Notes: generated by a model from the letters alone, not told the origin. A stretch of 62,550 nucleotides of DNA from an uncultured Methanobrevibacter sp. (GCF_900314615.1 NZ_OMWA01000021.1:1-62550), one strand, 5' to 3'. Shown: positions 16,819-24,506, counted from the first letter of the stretch. Numbers and translations: made by a program.

Positions 16819-17027
16819 ATGTCAATTAAATCAAAAAATTGTTCTTTCAGTTTCTCTTGTCAAAAAAACCAACTGACAGTGAACATGAAAAAATTCGAGA
16901 AAGGATTAATGATTATTACGCCTTGACTGGAATAGATAGGTTACGTGCATTTCATCAAATGAAGGGTTTGGAATTTGATGAAAATATTTTTGAAAAAATC
17001 ATTGCCGAATATTCATTGGATAATTGA
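16819..17027 (+). pseudogene. Cassette 3 remnant: gene B with a one-base frameshift, gene A deleted
   Basis: The N-terminal frame (MSIKSKNCSFSFSCQ) and the C-terminal frame (KKPTDSEHEKIRERIN...IDRLRAFHQMKGLEFDENIF...) are joined only if the A7 run at 16862-16868 had eight A's; cassette 1 has CGA7 at this place. Just upstream, AAATGATATGCAATTAATTAA matches the last codons of gene A, and before that the sequence matches the spacer after R2. Gene A has therefore been deleted, leaving about ten terminal codons. Confidence 0.7.
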
Positions 17028-17059
17028 TTTTTGAAAGTAGGTTGGTATCACAATATTCT

Positions 17060-17097
17060 CACAAGGAATCGTATAGATTTCCTTGTTTTATTTTTTT
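17060..17097 (+). repeat. gdhA 3'-end/terminator repeat, copy R3
   Basis: CACAAGGAATCGTATAG, the hairpin and the T-rich tail again, ending cassette 3. After it come about 200 bases that repeat the cassette leader in degraded form (TCGTGTTTTCAATTATTG near 17200). Confidence 0.85.
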
Positions 17098-17312
17098 CAG
17101 ACTAATAATTGCTAATATGTAATTTAATTAATTTTCATTTGTTTAAATATATTTTGAACTTTTCTTAAGTAGAGGGTATTTGATGTTTTGTCGTGTTTTC
17201 AATTATTGTTTTCATTGAGTTAAATTGTTATAACTTAATAAAATTGCTTTAATTTAAAACAAAAAGTATATTTAACTTCTGGTTTAATACAGTGATTGCG
17301 GAATTATCATAG

Positions 17313-17429
17313 TTTGATAATAATTGTTATCGGATTACTGTGAAAAATAGTGGGGAATATGAATTCAGCAACATCCTCTACTTTACCTATTTCATGATTA
17401 AGGCAAAGGAAGGTGGAGTTTTAACTTAA
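17313..17429 (+). pseudogene. Short open fragment after a degraded cassette leader
   Basis: Where a fourth cassette gene would begin there is a 38-codon open stretch (CYRITVKNSGEYEFSNILYF...) ending at TAA 17427-17429, with a stop codon just before it and no start codon. It looks like the 3' remnant of an unidentified gene. Confidence 0.3.
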
Positions 17430-17466
17430 ATGAAATAGGTTTGAATATATTTTTCAGGCTCATAAT

Positions 17467-17477
17467 CTTTAAATATC
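17467..17477 (+). promoter_or_regulatory. TATA box for a leaderless transcript
   Basis: CTTTAAATATC is centred about 33 bases before the ATG at 17505. Archaeal initiation about 25 bases downstream would leave a leader of only a few bases, and no ribosome binding site is visible. Confidence 0.45.
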
Positions 17478-17504
17478 ATGGGCATGTAAAATATATTTGA
17501 TATT

Positions 17505-18515
17505 ATGAATGTTAAAGCGATTTTTTTATTTTCACTCATTCTGCTTTTAAGTGCATCTGTTGTGTATGCTCAGGATAATTCAACTGTTTTGTCCGCAGAT
17601 TCAGATGATGTTTCTTATGGCGATCACTGGGCTTTAAATGGTCCTGGTGAGTGGAGTATTGATGAAAACGGAAGTTTGATTCACAAACCGTCAGATAAAA
17701 ATTATAGTGCAGAGGATATAAGCATCGAATTTCACAATGATAATTCCACAGATTTGAGAAAAAACTCCTCAGACGCTAATCGGACTCAGAATGCTTCTGA
17801 GATTTTAACACCTGCCCGGATAAATCCGTTGTGGGATGAATTCGTTAAAGATCCATTGGCATTCATTGAAAAATACCAACCTGTGCCTAAGGCTCCTCCG
17901 GCAGATTGGAACAGCAATGTTTCAGATAATCCCTGCAGTCGCCCATATTCCAAAGAGTTCATTGATTTCATGAACTTTGTTGAAAAGACCCGCGTGAGGC
18001 CTGATGTGATTGAAGCAGGTAATCTGAATGTTTACTATTCAAAAGGCAATGTTTATCAGATTAGAGTTTTAAATCCAGTCGGCGATCCTGTTTATGGAGC
18101 AGTTAATGTCACATTCATTTTCAATGGTAAAAAAATCAATACCAAAACCGATGAAAACGGTTATGCGAGCTTTAAGTTTAACCGCCAGCCTGGCAGTTAT
18201 GTCGTAAAGGCATATGTGGGCAATGTAAGTTCCAAACATAAGATTACTGTAAAATCCCTTTTCAAGACTAAGGATGTTTCAAAAAAATATAAGAAATCCA
18301 TGAAGTTCAAGGTCAGACTAGTTAAATTCACCGGCAAGTCCCTTTATGGCAAAAAGATTAAAATAACCCTTAAAGGTAAAACCGCTACAGTCAAAACCAA
18401 TTCCAAAGGAATTGCTGTATTCAATGTTCCTAAAAATCTTAAAATCGGCAAATACACAATCAGAACCTGCTATAACGGTTGTGTTGTTAAAAACAAAATA
18501 ACAGTTAAAAAATGA
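17505..18515 (+). CDS. Secreted protein with C-terminal Ig-like domains (336 residues)
   Basis: Signal peptide MNVKAIFLFSLILLLSASVVYA, cleavage near residue 22. An Asn/Asp/Ser-rich segment follows to about residue 105, then a Pro-rich stretch. Two Ig-like beta domains follow: RVLNPVGDPVYGAVNVTFIFNGKKI...SYVVKAYVG (about 175-245), and a very lysine-rich one containing KSMKFKVRLVKFTGKSLYGKK and KIGKYTIRTCYNG (about 255-336). These are adhesin-like modules, but the protein is short and its basic tail differs from that of the large adhesins. It probably associates with the cell wall. It is convergent with the permease gene, 5 bases apart. Confidence 0.75.
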   Translation: MNVKAIFLFSLILLLSASVVYAQDNSTVLSADSDDVSYGDHWALNGPGEWSIDENGSLIHKPSDKNYSAEDISIEFHNDNSTDLRKNSSDANRTQNASEILTPARINPLWDEFVKDPLAFIEKYQPVPKAPPADWNSNVSDNPCSRPYSKEFIDFMNFVEKTRVRPDVIEAGNLNVYYSKGNVYQIRVLNPVGDPVYGAVNVTFIFNGKKINTKTDENGYASFKFNRQPGSYVVKAYVGNVSSKHKITVKSLFKTKDVSKKYKKSMKFKVRLVKFTGKSLYGKKIKITLKGKTATVKTNSKGIAVFNVPKNLKIGKYTIRTCYNGCVVKNKITVKK

Positions 18516-18520
18516 TTTTT

Positions 18521-19711
18521 TTAAATCATTTCAACTTTCCTTCTTTTTTTAAATAGCACTCCTGCATAGGCAAGAAGTGCTGATGTGATTATTGCAAGAA
18601 GTGTCGGGCCCAGAACAATTGAATCGAGATTTATTGTAATATTGTAGACTATAAAACCTGATAGCCATGCAAACATGTTCCAGTACCATGTCTTTTTGCC
18701 TGCTTTATTGTCCCCTCCAATGTAGAATGAAACAAGAAGCACCGCCGCCATCGGCGCAAATACCGATGCGATAAGGTACAGGAAATTTATGTAGTGGTTC
18801 ATTATCCCTGAAATTGCAAGCACAGCACTTATTGCGCTTACTATGATTCCGACTTTTTTCGGCTCAAGTCTGTTGTATATGACCTTTGCAGATTCTCCGG
18901 CGGAGTTTGCAGCAAGGAAGTTGGTTGTTATTGTCGATAAAACGACGATAATAATTCCTGTGGTTCCGAGATTTGCAAGAAGTATTGCCTGAGCTATTGT
19001 GTATCCGGCTCCAATGTTTGCAATCTCAATTCCGATAACGTACATCCAGAGGCTTGCAAGAGTGTATGCTATGGCAGATATCATTGTTGCTTTAACAGGC
19101 TTTTCAACGTCTTTTGTGTAGTCTGAAATTACCGGAAGCCATGATATAGGCATTGCAATTGAAATTTCAAAGACGTTCCAGAATCCTAAATCTGTGGGAT
19201 TTGTCATGTAAGTGTGTGAGGTAAATCCCATAAATCTGACTGTTAGAACTGCAAGAAGCACTACAAGAACGGCCATAACTACTGTGGTGAGCTTTGCCAT
19301 TTTCTGAAGGCCCATATAAACCCATACTGCAATGAGTGATGCAAGCAGTATGCATGTAACTGCAAATGAAATAGGCAGATTCAGGCTTTCAAGTGCAGAT
19401 GCGCCCTGGGCGTTTAAAACAGCCACCCATGCCACAAGCTGCATAACGTTTAGGACAGCGAAGAATTTGGATCCGTATTTTCCGAATGTCGATGAGGTCA
19501 TCTCCATTGCGTTCAGCCTCACTGATGCTCCGATATATCCTACAAGGAACAGTAGTATTCCTCCAAGAAGATGTCCAAGTATTAGTGCAATCCACATTGA
19601 ATTCGGCTCGGGAACGCTTCCTATCTGAATTCCGGCTTCGATTTCTGAAACTGAAATTGCAACTCCAAACCATATCACTGCATTTGTAAAAAGTCCTGTC
19701 TTGTTCTGCAT
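18521..19711 (-). CDS. NCS1-family nucleobase permease (CodB-like)
   Basis: Polytopic transporter of 396 residues with about twelve hydrophobic segments. It contains the NCS1 features WFGVAISVSEIEAGIQIG in the first helix, LGHLLGGILLFLVGYIGA, and MPISWLPVISDYTKDVEKP near the middle, as in cytosine/purine permeases. GAGG lies 8 bases before the ATG. Related proteins import cytosine, hydroxymethylpyrimidine or other pyrimidine/purine bases; the substrate cannot be told, since no linked deaminase or thiamine gene is present. Confidence 0.82.
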   Translation of the reverse strand: MQNKTGLFTNAVIWFGVAISVSEIEAGIQIGSVPEPNSMWIALILGHLLGGILLFLVGYIGASVRLNAMEMTSSTFGKYGSKFFAVLNVMQLVAWVAVLNAQGASALESLNLPISFAVTCILLASLIAVWVYMGLQKMAKLTTVVMAVLVVLLAVLTVRFMGFTSHTYMTNPTDLGFWNVFEISIAMPISWLPVISDYTKDVEKPVKATMISAIAYTLASLWMYVIGIEIANIGAGYTIAQAILLANLGTTGIIIVVLSTITTNFLAANSAGESAKVIYNRLEPKKVGIIVSAISAVLAISGIMNHYINFLYLIASVFAPMAAVLLVSFYIGGDNKAGKKTWYWNMFAWLSGFIVYNITINLDSIVLGPTLLAIITSALLAYAGVLFKKRRKVEMI

Positions 19712-19854
19712 GTATTTTCCTCGATATTATTTTTTGTTTTAATGTTTAATTTTGTTACTGTTATTATTTTCAAAGACTTAGTATATATAACTATTGTTAT
19801 GTTTTAATTAAATATTTATTAATACTTTTTGATAAATCTTTTAGTTGTGAGATA

Positions 19855-20029
19855 ATGACATTTTTGAAAATGAGTGATGCAACAAAAATATTTTTTGATG
19901 ATTCGGGCGACGGTGAAGCTATTCTTTTTGCCCATGGCCTTAACTCATTCAATTTTAAGACAGAATCCTCATGAAGTTGCAGAGTCTGTAAAAAAATTTC
20001 TAAAAAAAATAAATAGGGTTCCAAAATAG
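19855..20029 (+). pseudogene. Remnant of an alpha/beta-hydrolase gene
   Basis: The first 39 codons read like the N-terminus of an alpha/beta-hydrolase (IFFDDSGDGEAILFAHGL). Out of frame and directly abutting is a typical C-terminus, HEVAESVKKFLKKINR, ending at 20029. About 200 residues, including the nucleophile, are missing, so this is an internally deleted relic. Confidence 0.55.
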
Positions 20030-20053
20030 TCAAAGCTATTCTGGAATCATAAT

Positions 20054-20683
20054 CTATACCTCTTTTCCGTTTTCATCATATTCCGGAAGTGTCTCCCGTC
20101 CGTTTTCATCATAAGTAGGCAGTTCACTGCTTGAACTGGATGAACGTGAACTGGAAGATGAACTTGAAGACTGTGAATATGACGGAGTATATGAACTGGA
20201 CTGTGTTGGAGTGGTCTGTGTGTCCTGAGTGCTGTCATCATCTGCAAGAGTTTCCTGGATGATTGTGCTGTTTTCAATCGCTTCATCAACAACAGTTTCT
20301 CCCTTGATGTTCAGTTTCTGTGAAACGCTGCATCCTGTGTAGTTTGCATCACCTTCAAAGGTAATGTTGATGTTGTAGCTTCCGGCGCTGACATTTTCCA
20401 GCTTGACAATAGCAACACCAGTGGAGTGAGTATGCACTATTTTTTCATATACGGCATGATTATTGCTGTCTGTAAGTTTAATATGGATTGTTTTATTGCT
20501 TAAAGGACCATTGGAGCTGTCTTTCAATTTAACATATACGGTTCCGTTCTCCCCAATGTCTTTTTTGTTTAATATTTCTATACTTGTGGATTCACCGCTA
20601 GCGTCGGGTGCAAAAACAATTGAAACTACCGAAGCAGCAATGATAATGATAACCGCAAGTACGGCTAGTTCTTTTTTATCCAT
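20054..20683 (-). CDS. Membrane-anchored Ig-like protein with Ser-rich tail (209 residues)
   Basis: The N-terminal hydrophobic segment (ELAVLAVIIIIAASVVSIVFA) is a signal anchor. One Ig-like domain follows (about residues 30-130: ENGTVYVKLKDSSNGPLSNKTIHI...AGSYNINITFEGDANYTG). Then come an Asp/Thr linker, a run of about 20 serines with arginine and tyrosine, and two tail repeats (LPTYDENGRE, LPEYDENGKE). GTGAT precedes the ATG. It is likely anchored to the membrane with the tail outside; the Ser-rich part could be glycosylated or span the cell wall. Confidence 0.7.
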   Translation of the reverse strand: MDKKELAVLAVIIIIAASVVSIVFAPDASGESTSIEILNKKDIGENGTVYVKLKDSSNGPLSNKTIHIKLTDSNNHAVYEKIVHTHSTGVAIVKLENVSAGSYNINITFEGDANYTGCSVSQKLNIKGETVVDEAIENSTIIQETLADDDSTQDTQTTPTQSSSYTPSYSQSSSSSSSSRSSSSSSELPTYDENGRETLPEYDENGKEV

Positions 20684-20741
20684 GCTATCACTTATTATAG
20701 TCTTTTACTTTCAATGTATATATAATGTTTGTTGTATAAAT

Positions 20742-21218
20742 CTATTTGCCCGCAAAGTTTTTAAGCTCTTCACCTTTGAAATGAAACAGGTTCCAGTCCT
20801 TTTTTTCACTGCCAATTGATTTGTAAAATCTGATTGCAGGGAGGTTATCCTCAAGGCATGTCCACTCCATGCGTCCGTATCCTTTTTCTAGGACTATTTT
20901 TCCGAGATGCTTAAAAAATGCCCTTCCGTATCCTTTCAGACGGTATTCAGGCTCTATGAAAAGGTCTTCAAGGTGCATGTTGACGTTTCCGATGTATGTT
21001 GAAAAGCTCAAAAAGTAAAGTGCAAATCCGATTGTTTCACCGTTAAGCTTAGCAAATATCACTTCTGAACGATTTTCATCAAAAACCCATTTTTCAATAT
21101 CACTTTCGGTGGCTGTGACTTCATCTAATCTGTTTTCATAATCAGCAAGCTTTCTGATGTATTCTAAAATAAGTCCGGATTCTGCTCTTTCGGCCTTCTT
21201 AAAAGTTAATTTTTCCAT
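20742..21218 (-). CDS. GNAT acetyltransferase, spermidine/diamine N-acetyltransferase-like
   Basis: A GNAT enzyme of 158 residues. The layout matches SSAT-type enzymes: LEYIRKLADYE near residue 20, GFALYFLSFSTYIG, EDLFIEPEYRLKGYGRAFFKHL with the acetyl-CoA loop R-L-K-G-Y-G, and ARFYKS-type ending (AIRFYKSIGSEKKDW). Human SSAT acetylates polyamines, but many bacterial relatives act on other amines or thialysine, so the substrate is tentative. The start has no clear binding site and may be leaderless. Confidence 0.8.
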   Translation of the reverse strand: MEKLTFKKAERAESGLILEYIRKLADYENRLDEVTATESDIEKWVFDENRSEVIFAKLNGETIGFALYFLSFSTYIGNVNMHLEDLFIEPEYRLKGYGRAFFKHLGKIVLEKGYGRMEWTCLEDNLPAIRFYKSIGSEKKDWNLFHFKGEELKNFAGK

Positions 21219-21316
21219 ACATGATTTTATGTTTTGTGAGGTTAATATTGATTGTGAAAATCTCTTTTCAAAAGATTAATTAGACATGATTTCTAAAATT
21301 AGTTATTGGTGTTAAA

Positions 21317-21715
21317 ATGGCTAATTTCGATACAATAGAAAGTGCAAGAGAATTCTTTTACAAAGACAAATTCGCAGTAAATACCGGAATAACATTGGAT
21401 GAACTTACAGAAGAGGAAGCTGTCTGCAGTCTGGAGCTCACGGATGAGCATAAAAATGCTTACGGCGGTGTCATGGGTGGTGTAATATTTACCCTCGCTG
21501 ATTTTGCATTTGCAGTTTTGTCAAATCAGATCCATCAGCTCACTGTCGCTCAGCAGGTTGATATCCATTACCTCTCCGCTCCAAAGGGCGATAAGCTCAC
21601 AGCCAGAGCAACATGCAGAAAAAGCGGAAGGACATCATCCATAGTTAATGTTGATATCAGTGATGATACAGGCCGTGACGTGGCTCAGTTTATCGGAACT
21701 GGTTTTAAGTTATGA
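21317..21715 (+). CDS. PaaI-type hotdog-fold thioesterase
   Basis: A 132-residue single hotdog domain. The active-site region reads HKNAYGGVMGGVIFTLADFAFAVLSN, with the Gly-Gly turn and the aspartate of the PaaI subfamily. QVDIHYLSAPKGDKLTARATCRKSGR is the conserved second half. Such enzymes hydrolyse aryl- or acyl-CoA thioesters. GGTG precedes the ATG. It is convergent with the methyltransferase gene across a terminator. Confidence 0.88.
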   Translation: MANFDTIESAREFFYKDKFAVNTGITLDELTEEEAVCSLELTDEHKNAYGGVMGGVIFTLADFAFAVLSNQIHQLTVAQQVDIHYLSAPKGDKLTARATCRKSGRTSSIVNVDISDDTGRDVAQFIGTGFKL

Positions 21716-21753
21716 ACAAATGAATTAATTTCATTTGTCAAATCTTATTTTTA

Positions 21754-21787
21754 TAAAAAAAGAGAGATTGTTTAAAAACAAATCTCT
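21754..21787 (-). terminator. Terminator of the methyltransferase gene (minus strand)
   Basis: AGAGATT (21763-21769) pairs with AATCTCT (21781-21787). On the minus strand the stem is followed by CTTTTTTT (plus-strand A run 21754-21761), just after the stop at 21792. Confidence 0.6.
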
Positions 21788-21791
21788 GGCG

Positions 21792-22430
21792 TTATAATTT
21801 TCTGGCTATTATTCTTATTACATAAGGGTTGTCGTCCTTATAGACTGCCAGGTCGTTGTCTTCAATTTTATATATGATTTCGAAGTTTCTGGATTCAAGC
21901 TTCTGGGTAATCTTGTCCAAATCCATATATCTTCTGTAATGAGTTGTGAAGTTTTCGGTTTCGCTTAATGCTTCACCCTGTTTAAACATAGGGTCGTTTA
22001 GGCTTCTGGCTTCAAGCAAAAAGCATCCGTCAGTTTTAAGGTGTTCTTCTATCCAGTCAAGGGTTCTGTCCTCTTTTGCTTCGTTGATTGAATGGAAGGT
22101 AAACCTTGAGTAAACGTAATCAAAGTCAGTGTTTTTAATCTCTTCGGATGTTGTATTTTTCAGGTCTGTAAAATCGCCTGCAATGAAATGTATGTTGTCT
22201 TCCTTGTGGTTTTCATTTAAATAATCAACTTCCTCTTGAACCTGATCAACTGCGGTAACGTTAATGTTGTTTTGAGCAAAATAGATACTGTCTCTTCCAT
22301 TTCCGCATCCAAGTTCAATAAGGTTTTTATCTTCAGTCAGTTTTGGTAAAATAAATTCAGCAAATGATGATGCATCAGTCGGTTTTGAATTTTTCGCATA
22401 ATATTCTGTCCAGTACTTTTTATCATCCAT
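21792..22430 (-). CDS. Class I SAM-dependent methyltransferase (212 residues)
   Basis: Rossmann methyltransferase with motif I LIELGCGNGRDSIYFAQNNINVTAVDQ (about residues 36-62), IHFIAGDFTD as motif II/III, FDYVYSRFTFHSI, and FLLEARS as a post-motif. The style resembles tellurite-resistance TehB/UbiE-like small-molecule methyltransferases; the substrate is unknown. AGGTGAT lies 5 bases before the ATG at 22430, preferred to the GTG one codon upstream. Confidence 0.85.
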   Translation of the reverse strand: MDDKKYWTEYYAKNSKPTDASSFAEFILPKLTEDKNLIELGCGNGRDSIYFAQNNINVTAVDQVQEEVDYLNENHKEDNIHFIAGDFTDLKNTTSEEIKNTDFDYVYSRFTFHSINEAKEDRTLDWIEEHLKTDGCFLLEARSLNDPMFKQGEALSETENFTTHYRRYMDLDKITQKLESRNFEIIYKIEDNDLAVYKDDNPYVIRIIARKL

Positions 22431-22567
22431 CACATATCACCTCTCTACTACTATTATTATTTTTTATTATTTATATAATCATGTTTAATTTTGCATCAAA
22501 CCATTTACTTTATATGCTATAAAATAGTTATATTATAATGACTAATTAACAAGTCGTGAAAAATCCG

Positions 22568-22602
22568 ATTCGAAGTTGCACTGCCGCACTTCGAATTTTT
22601 TT
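22568..22602 (+). ncRNA. Terminator-like hairpin upstream of the cupin gene; possible short RNA or attenuator
   Basis: ATTCGAAGT (22568-22576) and ACTTCGAAT (22588-22596) form a strong stem followed by T7. No gene precedes it on this strand. A TATA-like TTTATATGC near 22510 could start a transcript of about 60 bases that ends here, so this may be an attenuated leader of the cupin gene or a small RNA. Confidence 0.4.
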
Positions 22603-22611
22603 ATACAATAT

Positions 22612-22627
22612 CGATTGTTGACAATCG
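22612..22627 (+). promoter_or_regulatory. Perfect inverted repeat before the cupin gene (possible operator)
   Basis: CGATTGT-TG-ACAATCG is a 7-bp perfect dyad with a 2-base spacer, 22 bases before the cupin start codon and just after the hairpin terminator. The shape suits a dimeric repressor site; the binding protein is unknown. Confidence 0.4.
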
Positions 22628-22648
22628 CAACATTTTGAGGTAATTTAC

Positions 22649-23071
22649 ATGAGTGATTTTGACACACAAAACATATTTGGAAAAGGAGCTTTCAACGAAG
22701 CCTTTGATGAGTACTTTACAGGCAAATCATATCTCAATCCGCTTGTAGACATTGGGGATAATCTTATGTTTATCGCAAACGTTACTTTTGAGCCTGGATG
22801 TCGAAACAACTGGCATATCCATCATGCAAAAACCGGCGGAGGGCAGGTTCTAATCTGCATTGCAGGTGAAGGCTGGTATCAGGAAGAATGGTGTGAAGCG
22901 GTTAGCTTAAAGCCTGGAAGCGTAATTGAAATAAGACCTGGTGTCAAACACTGGCACGGGGCCAAAGCCGATTCATGGTTCAGTCATATTGCTCTTGAAA
23001 TTCCTGGAGAGGACACTTCAAGCGAATGGCTCGAAGCGGTCAGTGATGAAGAGTATGCAAATTTAGGTTAA
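22649..23071 (+). CDS. Cupin-domain protein
   Basis: Single-domain cupin of 140 residues. Motif 1 is NNWHIHHAKTGGGQVLICIAGEGWYQEEW, and motif 2 is PGVKHWHGAKADSWFSHIALE; the histidines and glutamine give the usual metal site. This subgroup is close to cupins associated with carboxymuconolactone decarboxylase-like proteins. It is probably a small-molecule binding or redox enzyme; the substrate is unknown. GAGG is 9 bases before the ATG. The two upstream structured elements suggest regulated expression. Confidence 0.85.
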   Translation: MSDFDTQNIFGKGAFNEAFDEYFTGKSYLNPLVDIGDNLMFIANVTFEPGCRNNWHIHHAKTGGGQVLICIAGEGWYQEEWCEAVSLKPGSVIEIRPGVKHWHGAKADSWFSHIALEIPGEDTSSEWLEAVSDEEYANLG

Positions 23072-23099
23072 AATTTTCAGTGCTTTATTTTACATTAAC

Positions 23100-23129
23100 G
23101 ATTAACTAAATGTTAATCATTATTTTTTT
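23100..23129 (+). terminator. Terminator of the cupin gene
   Basis: GATTAAC (23100-23106) and GTTAATC (23112-23118) form a hairpin followed by ATTATTTTTTT. Confidence 0.6.
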
Positions 23130-23209
23130 CTTTAATTTAATTTACTTTAATTTTTATTATTTAATGTCTTTTGATTGTTTTGTATTTTTTTGACGTGGGT
23201 GATGTAGAT

Positions 23210-23234
23210 TGCATTATTTCATAATGCATTTTTT
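23210..23234 (+). terminator. Second intrinsic-terminator-like hairpin
   Basis: TGCATTAT (23210-23217) and ATAATGCA (23221-23228) with a 3-base loop and a T6 tail. No gene ends here, so it may be a back-up terminator or belong to a lost gene. The rest of 23130-23415 is AT-rich without supportable features apart from the following gene's AAGGAGG. Confidence 0.45.
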
Positions 23235-23415
23235 GTATTGTCTGATTTCAGCTATTGCTTAAAAATTCTCTATTTGGCATTAATATTGTTTTTATTGTGT
23301 AATATTGTTTTATTTTGTATAATTGTTCTTATTTCAAAGATTAAACTTATATACTTTGTTGTTTATAGTAAATATGTGCACAAAAAGATATTTCCGGAAA
23401 TATAAGGAGGGATTC

Positions 23416-24278
23416 GTGTGCGATGACAAAACGATAAAAAGAATGGATAAGCCGCTGGACTCACTTGCAAAGCGCCAATCTGTATATGCCGGTGATGTGT
23501 TGCATGAATTTTTCGGCCTTCCCGGAAAATATGTCGGCCCTATGGCCAATGAGTATCCTGATGTTACTGATCTGTGCCAAGGGTCGACTCCTCATATCTT
23601 GCAGAGATTGGAGATAAGCTTTTTGTTGTTAACCGAGAAGATGAAAGCGGTCCCGTAAATAATGCCACTATAGAAAAAATCAACCGCTACCGTGTCAATC
23701 TTGAATATGCAACTGAATTGCCTGTCATGTCTGTATTGACTGTTGATAATGTGCCTTCATTTGGTCAAAATGCATTTGCACTATCGCCTACTTTAATCTT
23801 CAAACCATTAATCATTGTTTATAAAAATTTGGAAGCCATGAAAAGATTAATTAATCTTGTCGATAAAATAAATAACAATGAAGTTTTAACGCGAGTCGAA
23901 GCAATGAATTTGGTAATGATTCCCAGGATGTTTTCAAAAAGTCAGGAGATTGTTTTGGAATATCTCTGTCCATTGTTTGATGATGTTAAAATTGATGTTG
24001 AAGACTTTAAATTCGAATTGATTCTTGAAATGAAATGTATAATTCACAAATATGCAAAAACATTGGAAGATATAGTTAGATTGGAAGAGGTGATAGGTTT
24101 GCAAAAAGCTATGACTGCTATGGACTATCAAAAACAAGTGGTTTTTGATGAAGGTATACAAAAGGGAGAGTTTAACATAGCTCTTAAAATTAAAGATGTG
24201 TTAGGTATTGAAAAAGCTCTTGAATTGACTGATTTTTCCAGAAGTGAGTTGGAAAGTGGTAAATTGAATAATAGGTGA
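23416..24278 (+). pseudogene. Frameshifted gene of a multicopy-type methanogen family, tentatively Rpn-like
   Basis: Two frames (to 23658 and from about 23574) form one protein of about 285 residues. Deleting one TG from the TGTG at 23573-23576 joins them as DVTDLPRVDSSYLAEIGDKLFVVN. A GTG start at 23416 has a strong AAGGAGG. The N-terminus is DKPLDSLAKRQSVYAGDVLHEFFGLPGKYV; the C-terminus has a coiled region and the repeat-like KGEFNIALKIKDVLGIEKALELTDFSRSEL. This resembles families annotated as Rpn-type recombination-promoting nucleases/putative transposases, but I am unsure of that label. A remnant of a second copy follows. Confidence 0.6.
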
Positions 24279-24316
24279 TTTTTTCATCTATTATTTTTTT
24301 TTAGTGTGATGTTATA

Positions 24317-24479
24317 ATGAAAAAACCTGTTTCTGCTATGGATTTTCAAAAACATCTTATTTTTGAAAAAGGTTTAAAAAGGTAAACTTAAATTTGCATT
24401 AAATGTTAAGGAAAAGTATTGCATTGACAAAGCTATCGGATGGACGGGTCTTTCAGAAGTGGGCTGTAACATGCGAGTC
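24317..24479 (+). pseudogene. C-terminal remnant of a second copy of the same family
   Basis: MKKPVSAMDFQKHLIFEKGLK, then after a frameshift KLKFALNVKEKYCIDKAIGW, aligns with the last 50 residues of the gene ending at 24278 (AMDYQKQVVFDEGIQKGEFNIALKIKDVLGIEKALEL). Only the 3' part survives. Confidence 0.55.
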
Positions 24480-24506
24480 AAATTAAAACTATTTCTTTTT
24501 AAATTA

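Noticed and set aside
11524..17097. Idea that the island is an integrated virus or plasmid
   Set aside because: No integrase, replication, capsid or portal gene is visible, although the repeated gdhA 3' end resembles attachment sites.
19797..20033. 78-codon minus-strand ORF over the hydrolase relic
   Set aside because: It is the mirror of the plus-strand remnant (IFFDDSGDGEAILFAHGL), which has a recognisable protein sequence.
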